From NCBI RefSeq assembly GCF_004345615.1, contig NZ_SLWK01000004.1, forward strand, positions 248,001-312,000: a stretch of 64,000 bases of DNA, given 5' to 3'. The first letter of the stretch is position 1. Every line of letters begins with the position of its first letter. Source of the DNA: Natronoflexus pectinivorans (GTDB lineage Bacteria; Bacteroidota; Bacteroidia; Bacteroidales; Marinilabiliaceae). Positions 35,920 to 43,708 of this stretch are shown here, one piece after another. A model generated the notes under the pieces. It was not told where the DNA came from. It worked only from the letters and a program-made list of their open reading frames with translations, and did no database searches. The position numbers and the translations under genes are program-made.

Positions 35920-37683
35920 ATGGAATCTATAATCGGATACATTCTGAAATCTTCGCTTTGGTTAAGCTGTTTCGCATCTATATACTTCCTATTTCTGCGA
36001 AACGAAAGATATTTTTTTCTAAACCGTTTGTACCTGATTTCAGGAATACTAGCAGCATTCATATTTCCATTCATAAACTTTAGCTATAAGGTACTTTTAA
36101 CTTCCTTACCAGTTCCTAATTCATTACCTCCTATCAATTCTGAATCATCACAAATAACAGAGGCAGTAATTATTGATCAAGCATTTCATTTTAATTGGAC
36201 TGCCTATCTAGCAATAATATTCACAACAGGTTTTGCCATATTTCTTTTTCGAATACTAAAACAAAGCTATTCTCTATATAAAATTATTAAACGTTCAGAA
36301 GTTGTTGTCAAGCAAGAAATAAAAATAGTTGAATCCGAAGAATTCAAAACTCATTTTTCATTTTTTACTTATGTGTTTGTCAATCCTTTAGTCTCAGGCA
36401 CGTCAACAACGGAAATATTGAAACATGAAAAAGAACATATCCGCCAAATGCACTGGATTGATCTTATACTTTCGGAACTCATTATTCTTTTTCAATGGTT
36501 TAATCCAACAGCTTGGATTTATGGGCGTTTTATAAGGCAAAACCATGAATATCTGGCCGACACAAAAGCTATACAACATTCTGAAAACCCGGCTCTTTAT
36601 AAAGCCACTCTCATTAACTACCTATTTGGTGGTGAAGTAATCCGACTTGCTAACTCATTTAACTATTCCCTAAACAAAAAAAGATTTGCCATGATGACTA
36701 ATAAAAAAACTTCAACATTAAGAAAATCAAAAATTCTTTTGATTGTGCCCGTTGTAATGTTCGTTTTTTATGCATTTGCTCAACCTGAGCATGTTTTCGC
36801 CGATAGCGAAAGCATTGTAGTAAACGAAAATACAGATCAATCGACTAATACTATTTCAGGCATTGTTTACAGAGAAGATGGAACTCCATTGCATGGTGCA
36901 AGCGTCATCATCAGGGGCACTTCGAACGGAACTGTTTCAAATAAAGATGGAGTCTTTAATCTTTCAGATGTACCTACAGAAAGCCAAATAGTTTTCTCCT
37001 TTGTTGGCCTTAAGTCTGTAATAACTAGACCTGAATTTACGGAAACGATGAAAGTTGTACTAATTAATATAAACGAGCCACTTGAAAACATAGTAGTTGT
37101 AGGATATGGTCATAAAAGTGAACTGGATACTGCAATAAAAACTACAGTACACCATAAAAATGATAATGAACCATTATATATTTTAGACGGACAAGTAATC
37201 AGCAAATCAGAATTCAATAAACTAAACCATGATAACATTGAACACATAAGTGTATACAAAATCGATGAAGCCATAAAAATATATGGAGAAAAAGGTCAAT
37301 ATGGCGTGATTGAAATCACAACAAAAAAAACAGTTACAACTGATCTGGAAAACGAGGATAACAGTAAAGAAATTTTTATAGTCGTTGAACAAATGCCTGA
37401 ATTTCTGGGAGGTAAAGACGCCTTAATGCGTTTTATAGCTACCTCCATTAGATATCCGATAAGCGCACAAGAGAAAAACATGCAAGGTCAAGTTTTGGTG
37501 CAATTTATTGTTCAGAAAACTGGACAAATTACCAATGCTACCATTTTAAAGGGTGTTGATCCTTCTTTAGATAGTGAAGCTTTAAGAGTTGTACAGTCCA
37601 TGCCCGAGTGGAATCCAGGAAAACAAAGAAACATCCCAGTTGATGTGGCATATACTTTATCAATCGACTTCATTTTGCAATAA
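35920..37683 (+). CDS. BlaR1-like M56 membrane peptidase with carboxypeptidase-regulatory, SusC-plug-like and TonB C-terminal parts
   Basis: This 587-residue inner-membrane protein has four hydrophobic helices (about 8-26, 36-56, 94-112, 271-287) and an M56 zinc peptidase site HEKEH at 169-173 with NHEYLAD downstream. After the last helix come a carboxypeptidase-regulatory-like domain (about 312-382, SGIVYREDGTPLHGA), a segment like the end of a SusC plug (PLYILDGQ to KGQYGVIEITTK, about 418-469), and a TonB C-terminal domain (about 495-585). M56 proteins of the BlaR1/MecR1 type cleave a BlaI repressor when a signal arrives. The penicillin-binding sensor of true BlaR1 is absent. It is first in the operon, 8 bases before the BlaI-type gene. 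Confidence 0.9.
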   Translation: MESIIGYILKSSLWLSCFASIYFLFLRNERYFFLNRLYLISGILAAFIFPFINFSYKVLLTSLPVPNSLPPINSESSQITEAVIIDQAFHFNWTAYLAIIFTTGFAIFLFRILKQSYSLYKIIKRSEVVVKQEIKIVESEEFKTHFSFFTYVFVNPLVSGTSTTEILKHEKEHIRQMHWIDLILSELIILFQWFNPTAWIYGRFIRQNHEYLADTKAIQHSENPALYKATLINYLFGGEVIRLANSFNYSLNKKRFAMMTNKKTSTLRKSKILLIVPVVMFVFYAFAQPEHVFADSESIVVNENTDQSTNTISGIVYREDGTPLHGASVIIRGTSNGTVSNKDGVFNLSDVPTESQIVFSFVGLKSVITRPEFTETMKVVLININEPLENIVVVGYGHKSELDTAIKTTVHHKNDNEPLYILDGQVISKSEFNKLNHDNIEHISVYKIDEAIKIYGEKGQYGVIEITTKKTVTTDLENEDNSKEIFIVVEQMPEFLGGKDALMRFIATSIRYPISAQEKNMQGQVLVQFIVQKTGQITNATILKGVDPSLDSEALRVVQSMPEWNPGKQRNIPVDVAYTLSIDFILQ

Positions 37684-37691
37684 AACGAACT

Positions 37692-38090
37692 ATGCAACTA
37701 ACGAAAGCAGAAGAACAAATAATGCAGATTTTATGGAAACTGGAAGAAGGGCCGGTGCGAGATGTCAGGGAACAATTTCCTGACCCAAAACCTGCCCGCA
37801 ATACTGTATCAACCATAATACGAATACTAGAAAAAAAAGGGTTTGTTGACCACAAAACCTATGGCAATGTGCACGTATATTTCCCTCTAATTAAAAAGGA
37901 AGATTATTCAAAAAATCAACTTTTTGGATTAATGAATGACTATTTCAACAATTCATTTCCTGCCATGGCCTCCTTTTTTGCTAAAGAAAAAGATTTGTCG
38001 ATTAGAGAACTGGAGGAGCTTATGGAACAAACAAAGCTGGAGTTAAAGCAATTTAAACCTGGCTCGAATAACAACAAGAATAAAGATTAA
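37692..38090 (+). CDS. BlaI/MecI/CopY family transcriptional repressor
   Basis: This 132-residue protein has the N-terminal winged helix of the BlaI family (LTKAEEQIMQILWKLEEG, then RNTVSTIIRILEKKGFVDH) and a C-terminal dimerisation helix region. BlaI proteins bind short dyads and are inactivated by proteolysis from a partner M56 membrane peptidase. Here it sits between two such peptidases, 8 bases after the first and 17 before the second, so the three genes are one transcript. The twin ACTAA/TTAGT dyads at the operon promoter are its likely sites, giving autorepression. The actual inducer is unknown; there is no beta-lactamase gene nearby. Confidence 0.93.
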   Translation: MQLTKAEEQIMQILWKLEEGPVRDVREQFPDPKPARNTVSTIIRILEKKGFVDHKTYGNVHVYFPLIKKEDYSKNQLFGLMNDYFNNSFPAMASFFAKEKDLSIRELEELMEQTKLELKQFKPGSNNNKNKD

Positions 38091-38107
38091 CCCTTTAAAG
38101 TATAATT

Positions 38108-39628
38108 ATGAATGCTCTAATCCTCTATCTTTTAAAATCGTCGCTGTGGCTTTCAGCCTTTGCCTTGGTCTATTATCTTTTTTTACGCAACCAACGACTA
38201 TTCTTTGCAAACCGAATATTCCTGATTGTAGGAATACTGGCATCGATCATATTACCCTTATTTACTTTTTCCTATCCAACTCTGTTAGTTGACTCGTTAA
38301 CACATACCGAACAGGTGATTGTTGGGGAATTAGTTGCAGGAGAAGTCATCACTGATGATATCACCAGACGCATAAATTGGGTGTTCATTTTACCGATACT
38401 GTTTGCCATAGGTCTGCTTGCCTTAGCCTCCAGACTCCTCTACCAAACCAGCATTCTATTCAAAGAAATTGTTAATTCACCACGAACTTACGTCAATGAC
38501 TTTACAGTTATAGAATCAAACCGATACCCTGCCCCGTTTTCATTCTTCTCTTATGTTTTTATTAATCCCTCTGTTAATAAAAGCGATATGAGAGAAATTG
38601 TGAGACACGAGGCGGAGCACATTAAGCAATATCATTGTATTGACCTGATGCTCTCCGAAATTGTCCGTTTATTGCTTTGGTTTAATCCGGTTGCTTGGTT
38701 ATATGGTCATTTCGTTCGCCAAAACCATGAATATCTGGCAGATAATCACGCAATACAAAACTGCAGTAATCCGGCAATTTACAGAGCTGTTCTCATTAAC
38801 CAGATGGTAGGTGGAGAAGCCATTCGTCTGGGCAATATGTTCTGTTACTCACTCAACAAAAAACGATTTACCATGATGACAAAACAAACAACAACAGCAT
38901 TACAGAAGTTAAAATTCTTATGGATTTTACCAGCCATTGCCTTTACAGTTTATGCGTGTACAAAACTGGATGAGAACTATGGCTCCATCGAAAAAGGGGA
39001 ACACTCACCCTCCACAATCCCCCCACATGAAGAGGGAGTCATTTACTTCATTGACGGCGTCATTACAGACGTGCATGAGGAAGTTTTAAATAAAGTACTG
39101 ACTCCTGACATGATAGCTTCAATTCAGATTTATAAAGATGAGTTTGCTCTTGAGAAATTCGGAAATCTTGGGAAAAATGGAGTCATTGAGATAAACACCC
39201 GAACTCAGGATTTTGGTAAAACGCTGGCTGATTTTTATCGAAATATGACTGAAGATCAAAGAGCAAACCTTCCAAGAGAAACAATTCGCAGCAGTGATGG
39301 AGAGGCCGTTTTCGTGATGGTAGAAAACATGCCCGAATTTCCAGGAGGTATAGAAGCTCTTCAAGACTACCTCAGAAGCAGTATAAGGTATCCTACACTG
39401 GCAGCTGCAGACGGAATTCAAGGGCGCGTATATGTTCAATTCGTCATTACGAAAGAAGGTGAAATAGACAAGGTTAAGATACTACGTGGAGTTCATCCTT
39501 TACTTGATAATGAAGCATACAGGGTAGTCAGCCAAATGCCCAACTGGCAACCCGGAACACAAAGAAACATCCCAGTGGCCGTAAGTTACACCGTTCCCAT
39601 AAACTTTGTTCTAAACAACGAAGTGTAA
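38108..39628 (+). CDS. Second BlaR1-like M56 membrane peptidase with TonB C-terminal domain
   Basis: This 506-residue protein is a paralogue of the one two genes upstream. It has the same four-helix plan, zinc site HEAEH at 167-171 and NHEYLAD, then a short SusC-plug-like segment (about 311-365, IYFIDGVITDV and GKNGVIEINTRT) and a TonB C-terminal domain (about 410-500, NMPEFPGGIEAL to NIPVAVSYTVPINF). It lacks the carboxypeptidase-regulatory domain, so the two copies differ mostly in the periplasmic part. YACTKLDEN after helix 4 contains a Cys. The pair with one repressor suggests two inputs to one regulator; that is inference. Confidence 0.9.
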   Translation: MNALILYLLKSSLWLSAFALVYYLFLRNQRLFFANRIFLIVGILASIILPLFTFSYPTLLVDSLTHTEQVIVGELVAGEVITDDITRRINWVFILPILFAIGLLALASRLLYQTSILFKEIVNSPRTYVNDFTVIESNRYPAPFSFFSYVFINPSVNKSDMREIVRHEAEHIKQYHCIDLMLSEIVRLLLWFNPVAWLYGHFVRQNHEYLADNHAIQNCSNPAIYRAVLINQMVGGEAIRLGNMFCYSLNKKRFTMMTKQTTTALQKLKFLWILPAIAFTVYACTKLDENYGSIEKGEHSPSTIPPHEEGVIYFIDGVITDVHEEVLNKVLTPDMIASIQIYKDEFALEKFGNLGKNGVIEINTRTQDFGKTLADFYRNMTEDQRANLPRETIRSSDGEAVFVMVENMPEFPGGIEALQDYLRSSIRYPTLAAADGIQGRVYVQFVITKEGEIDKVKILRGVHPLLDNEAYRVVSQMPNWQPGTQRNIPVAVSYTVPINFVLNNEV

Positions 39629-39653
39629 CAGTTAAATCCCTAACCCACAAAGC

Positions 39654-39724
39654 AGAAGTTGCCTGACAAGTGCAAGTATACTCTTTAAATAAGAGATGAA
39701 CTTAAAACAGATCAGGCAACTTCT
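39654..39724. repeat. 71-bp palindromic element after the M56 operon
   Basis: Perfect 13-bp inverted repeats (39654-39666 with 39712-39724; AGAAGTTGCCTGA) enclose 45 bases that contain a smaller hairpin CTCTT/AAGAG (about 39681-39695). It may terminate the M56 operon. Confidence 0.8.
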
Positions 39725-39760
39725 CCTATTACTTTGAATGCTAACCCAAAAACAAGCTAT

Positions 39761-41032
39761 ATGCATAGATTTATCTTAATACTAATAGTCCTGATAGTGA
39801 CAAACCATATCTCAGCTTCAAATCAGGAAGCAATTGCAAAACTCGTTGCTGAGCACAAATATGATGAAGCACTGGAGCAAATCAGACTCGCAGAATCATT
39901 AGAAACAGGATTACTCCATCTTAAAATTACGGCACTCAGAAATACAAACAGATTTGAAGAGGCCATAAAGTTTCAGGAGCTGTTATATAAACAGGACACC
40001 ACAAATGTCTATTCCATTTTGGAATTAGCCAACGGATATATGTCGATGTACAACTACAATAATGCCATTTCATATTACCGAAAAGCACGTGAAATAGAAC
40101 CGAAAAACTTTTATATCAGTCAGAGACTTGGAGACGCATTGTTTAATAACAGCCAGTTTTCAGAAGCGAAACAATACTATATAAAATGCCGAAACAATCA
40201 TTCAACACAGCATTTGAATAAACAATTGGGAAGAATTTATGAAAATATAAACCAGCCTGATTCTGCCATCTATTACTATGAGATATCTTTAGACCAAAAT
40301 CCTCGGGATTATTCAGTAGTACTAAGGTTGTCAAATCTATACCGAAGAAATGAGCAATTTAAAGAGGCTTTGGCCACGTCAGACAGATATTTAAAGACTA
40401 ACGACAACAATCTCCGTGTATTGAGATTAAATGGTCAACTACAATTCATTACCGGAAATTACAAAAAAGCACTTCAGAGATATGAAAGATGCTTAACTCT
40501 TGGGGATTCCGGCCTGCATGTGTTGCAATACACAGGTATGTCATATTACAAGACGGATGACTATGACAAAGCCATACCTTTTCTGGAGAAAGCTTTCATC
40601 GAAGCCGAGAAAAACAGCAACATTTGTCTGGTGCTTGCATTAGCATACATCTACACCGGAAGAACTGAATCAGCCATTAATCAATTTCACAAACTAATCG
40701 AAATAGTAACACCCTCTCCCACTCTTTTGGCAACAGCCTACCAACATATAGGGGAAAGCTATACAGATATCAACCAACACGAAATGGCACTGGATATATA
40801 CAAACAGGCCATGATTTCGGTGCCGGGCGACTATCGGTTTCATTACTTCCTGGCTGACTTGTATGACAATTGGTTTAAAAATACTGAAAAGGCGCTCGCT
40901 TATTATGAGAAGATCTTACAGGCTGACACCAATTATGAAGAATTGCCTCCCGGCATGAATCATTTATTGATTAAATATATTGAAAATCGCGTGAACCAAA
41001 TAAAAAAAGAGGCCTTTTGGAGTGCTAACTGA
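39761..41032 (+). CDS. Secreted tetratricopeptide repeat protein
   Basis: From the ATG at 39761 the protein has 423 residues. It starts with a signal peptide (MHRFILILIVLIVTNHISAS) and then consists of TPR helices through its length, with typical repeats such as YNNAISYYRKAREIEPKNF and YDKAIPFLEKAFIEAEK. TPR proteins serve as protein-protein scaffolds; this one should act in the periplasm. The open frame begins 27 bases earlier at a TTG, but the ATG places the basic residue and hydrophobic core correctly. It follows the M56/BlaI operon but after a palindromic element, so a shared role is uncertain. Its stop is directly next to the stop of the convergent gene. Confidence 0.85.
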   Translation: MHRFILILIVLIVTNHISASNQEAIAKLVAEHKYDEALEQIRLAESLETGLLHLKITALRNTNRFEEAIKFQELLYKQDTTNVYSILELANGYMSMYNYNNAISYYRKAREIEPKNFYISQRLGDALFNNSQFSEAKQYYIKCRNNHSTQHLNKQLGRIYENINQPDSAIYYYEISLDQNPRDYSVVLRLSNLYRRNEQFKEALATSDRYLKTNDNNLRVLRLNGQLQFITGNYKKALQRYERCLTLGDSGLHVLQYTGMSYYKTDDYDKAIPFLEKAFIEAEKNSNICLVLALAYIYTGRTESAINQFHKLIEIVTPSPTLLATAYQHIGESYTDINQHEMALDIYKQAMISVPGDYRFHYFLADLYDNWFKNTEKALAYYEKILQADTNYEELPPGMNHLLIKYIENRVNQIKKEAFWSAN

Positions 41033-41914
41033 TTAACCGGAAATATCTCCAAAAAGTGATAGCAATTCCTGCATTTCGTTTGCTTTTTCCTTATGACCTG
41101 CCGTTTCATATGCATAGTAAATATTGTTCAGCATACGCTGAACAATATCTTTATTGCTACATGGCAAAAAGTAATTTACTTTTGGTTCCAGCTTTTGTTG
41201 TTTTACAAAAAACTCAATTTCCTTCCGTCCCAAAACAGCACCTTTGTTAATGGGATTTATGTAAAAAAGAACTGACATTTCGGTATCCTGAGCCACATTA
41301 TTCAAGTCAGCTGCATCGTCAAGATAAGCCAAAATAAAATTCTTGGGCAAATTAACTCCGTAAACAGGAATCCCTAATCGCAAAGCGATTACTGAATATA
41401 TGACTGACAATGAAATGGGATTGCCTTTTCTTGTATCAAGCACGTCGCAAATAAAAGAGTTTTGCGGAGCCATAAAATTGCTATTGTTCCGTGTGTAACC
41501 GTGCACATCAAAAAGAATGTGATTGATGATGCGAACTTTTTCAAGTGCTGTGAGGTGATCATTTAATTCCAACCAGACGTCCTTGCGTAGCTGGTTAATT
41601 TTATCGTTAATTGACTCATAAGTTAATTCAGGATATTGATATTTTGAAACCAGAAAAGCACCGTACAACAAATCATCTTCTGAATTTGCCAACCAATTGC
41701 GAAATCCACTTTTTACATTTTTAAATTGGATGTTATGAATCAGATTTTCAAGGCGTTTTTGGTGAGTAGAGTCAAAGGTCATCTCCCAGGCTTTTTCAAG
41801 ATCGGGAATAATATCAACCTCCTCTTTTAAAAGCTCTCCTTCTACCGTGCTAAATATCTCCTCATTTGGATCATCAAGCAGAGTAATAAGTGCCTGAATT
41901 TTATTCTTATCCAT
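41033..41914 (-). CDS. Transglutaminase-like protein (SirB1/Transglut_core2 type)
   Basis: This 293-residue cytoplasmic-looking protein belongs to the transglutaminase-like superfamily of the SirB1 type, whose function is unsettled. The core motif NSFICDVLDTRKGNPISLSVIYSVIALRLGIPVYGVNLPKNF (residues about 151-192) is diagnostic: it has the segment in which the catalytic Cys normally lies and the hydrophobic helix behind it. The N-terminal 100 residues are helical. No signal peptide is seen. It lies 41 bases after the nucleoside phosphorylase gene on the same strand, so co-transcription is likely. No space remains between its stop and the TPR gene's stop. Confidence 0.82.
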   Translation of the reverse strand: MDKNKIQALITLLDDPNEEIFSTVEGELLKEEVDIIPDLEKAWEMTFDSTHQKRLENLIHNIQFKNVKSGFRNWLANSEDDLLYGAFLVSKYQYPELTYESINDKINQLRKDVWLELNDHLTALEKVRIINHILFDVHGYTRNNSNFMAPQNSFICDVLDTRKGNPISLSVIYSVIALRLGIPVYGVNLPKNFILAYLDDAADLNNVAQDTEMSVLFYINPINKGAVLGRKEIEFFVKQQKLEPKVNYFLPCSNKDIVQRMLNNIYYAYETAGHKEKANEMQELLSLFGDISG

Positions 41915-41955
41915 AATTTTAAAACATCATGTTGGTAAAACGGACAGAAAATTGT

Positions 41956-42831
41956 CTATTTGGCTAATGCATTTAATACATATTCAATCAAACGATTAAC
42001 AACTACCTTGTAATCTTTGCTATAGGTTCCTGCCAACCTGTTAGCAATGATGGCGCATACAGTGGCCGACTGATGCCCCAATAAAGCGGATAAACCATAT
42101 ATGGCTGAACACTCCATTTCATAGTTGGTTATCCGGTAGTCCTCGTATCGAAATGCCGTAATTCGCTCATTTATATCGCTCATAGCCAACGGGAGTCTTA
42201 TAATTCTACCCTGTGGACCATAGAAGCCGGGAGCGGAAATGGTGACACCTTTTATCACCTCATTAGAATCCAACTGTTTCAACAGAGACTCCTCTGCATT
42301 AACAACATAGGGCGCCGAAAGGTTCGAGAGAAAACCAGTTGATTCAACAAAAGACTTTTCAAACATTACATCACAAACCTCATCCCGCTTATCATAAAAA
42401 TTAAGTAAGCCATCAAACCCAATGGCTTTCTCACTCAACAACCAACTGTCAACAGGCAAATCAGCCTGAAGCGAACCGGAAGTGCCAATTCTGACAATCT
42501 TTAATGACTTATGCTCTTTTTTGGGTAATCTGGTGGAAAAATCAACATTTACAAGTGCATCTAGTTCATTTAAAACAATATCAATGTTGTCAGTTCCAAT
42601 TCCGGACGAAAGTACAGTAAAAGATTTATCTTGGTAAACACCGGTTTTCCATACAAACTCACGATTGGCGCCTTCAAAATCAATTTGGTCAAAGAAAGCA
42701 GCAACACCTTCCACTCTGCCCGGGTCTCCAACAAGTATGACCCTGTCACTTAATTCACCGGGCTTAATGTGTAAATGAAACACCGATCCATCGGGATTAA
42801 TGATCAACTCTGACTCTGCAATTCTTTCCAT
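41956..42831 (-). CDS. udp: Nucleoside phosphorylase (uridine phosphorylase type)
   Basis: This 291-residue enzyme is of the PNP/UDP family and splits nucleosides with phosphate to base and ribose-1-phosphate. Conserved parts are VGDPGRVEGVA (phosphate site), SSGIGTDNIDIVLNELDAL, RIGTSGSLQ and the nucleoside-binding YEMECSAIYGLS. The sequence fits the Bacteroidota uridine-phosphorylase-like group; activity on other nucleosides is possible. A TAnnTTTG element (TAATTTTG at 42913-42906) precedes it by about 75 bases, and the leader can form a small GGTTTC/GAAACC hairpin. Confidence 0.88.
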   Translation of the reverse strand: MERIAESELIINPDGSVFHLHIKPGELSDRVILVGDPGRVEGVAAFFDQIDFEGANREFVWKTGVYQDKSFTVLSSGIGTDNIDIVLNELDALVNVDFSTRLPKKEHKSLKIVRIGTSGSLQADLPVDSWLLSEKAIGFDGLLNFYDKRDEVCDVMFEKSFVESTGFLSNLSAPYVVNAEESLLKQLDSNEVIKGVTISAPGFYGPQGRIIRLPLAMSDINERITAFRYEDYRITNYEMECSAIYGLSALLGHQSATVCAIIANRLAGTYSKDYKVVVNRLIEYVLNALAK

Positions 42832-43217
42832 TTATATCATCTTTCATTTATATCGAAAAAGGGTTTCGATAGAAACCTTTGAGCCAATTACTGCAATCGA
42901 CTTTACAAAATTAAGAGAATTAAAACAATCACATTATTCAATTTAATAAAAATTTAAGAATTTACAAAACATAAGTTATCAACATAGCTGTTAATTTCTT
43001 TAGAAAGAAGAGATGAAATAATGTTAACAAAGCAATATGTTTTGTTAAAATAAACCAATCTAAAATATCCAAGCAAATCATATCACACTAATATCCTGAA
43101 ACATACAACCCAAACAAACCCGGCAAAATTCATCACCGCACACGAATCAACAGAATGCAACCATGCTGTCAGTTATACAAAATTACTTTTGTTAGGATGC
43201 GATTCGTTTTTTCTTCC
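42832..43217. other. Divergent intergenic region between udp and DUF4293 genes
   Basis: About 390 very AT-rich bases. It contains the udp promoter element at 42906-42913 and, at the far end, the DUF4293 promoter. Nothing else was recognised. Confidence 0.45.
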
Positions 43218-43225
43218 TATTTTTG
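43218..43225 (+). promoter_or_regulatory. TAnnTTTG promoter element of the DUF4293 gene
   Basis: TATTTTTG overlaps the TTG at 43223 that opens the longer frame, so translation more likely starts at the ATG at 43238, behind AAAAGAG. Confidence 0.6.
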
Positions 43226-43237
43226 CAAAAAAAAGAG

Positions 43238-43693
43238 ATGATACAACGGATTCAAACGGTATACTTATTAATTGCCCTTACACTTACTGCCATATTGTTT
43301 TTTGTGAATATGGCCGAACTTGCATCTGTCACCGATAATTACATACTTACATTTAAAGGGGTAACTGATATTACTACCAGCGAAATGGCAATCAGTAGCC
43401 TTGCTTTAGCTTTGTTAATAACAGTGACAACCGTAGTGATTCTGGTTTCGATTTTCATGTTCAAAAACAGAATTCTTCAAATACGTATTTGCGGCCTTGC
43501 CATCGGGTTACTCATAGGAATTTCAGCCATGATTTATTTCGTTGGAAAAACATCTGCCAACGAATTAGGCGCTGAACTTGCTTTTAAATGGCCCATCATT
43601 GCGCCTTTAATCTCATTGATTTTTATTGTAATGGCCATGCGTGCCATAGGCAAAGATGAAGCACTGGTAAGAAGTCTGAACAGAATCAGGTAG
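43238..43693 (+). CDS. DUF4293 family membrane protein
   Basis: This small inner-membrane protein (151 residues from the ATG at 43238) belongs to DUF4293, a Bacteroidota family of unknown function. It begins MIQRIQTVYLL, as family members do, and has four hydrophobic helices (roughly 8-28, 52-75, 80-100, 115-135), a soluble loop after the first helix, and a basic C-terminal tail (SLNRIR). It is a single gene that converges on the M28 peptidase gene with only 15 bases between stops. The longer frame from TTG at 43223 overlaps the promoter element and is rejected. Confidence 0.85.
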   Translation: MIQRIQTVYLLIALTLTAILFFVNMAELASVTDNYILTFKGVTDITTSEMAISSLALALLITVTTVVILVSIFMFKNRILQIRICGLAIGLLIGISAMIYFVGKTSANELGAELAFKWPIIAPLISLIFIVMAMRAIGKDEALVRSLNRIR

Positions 43694-43708
43694 CATTACA
43701 AGCGGGGT

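Noticed and set aside
41030-41035. Directly abutting stop codons of two convergent genes as a special signal
   Set aside because: Tight convergent ends are common in compact genomes; no extra structure was seen there.
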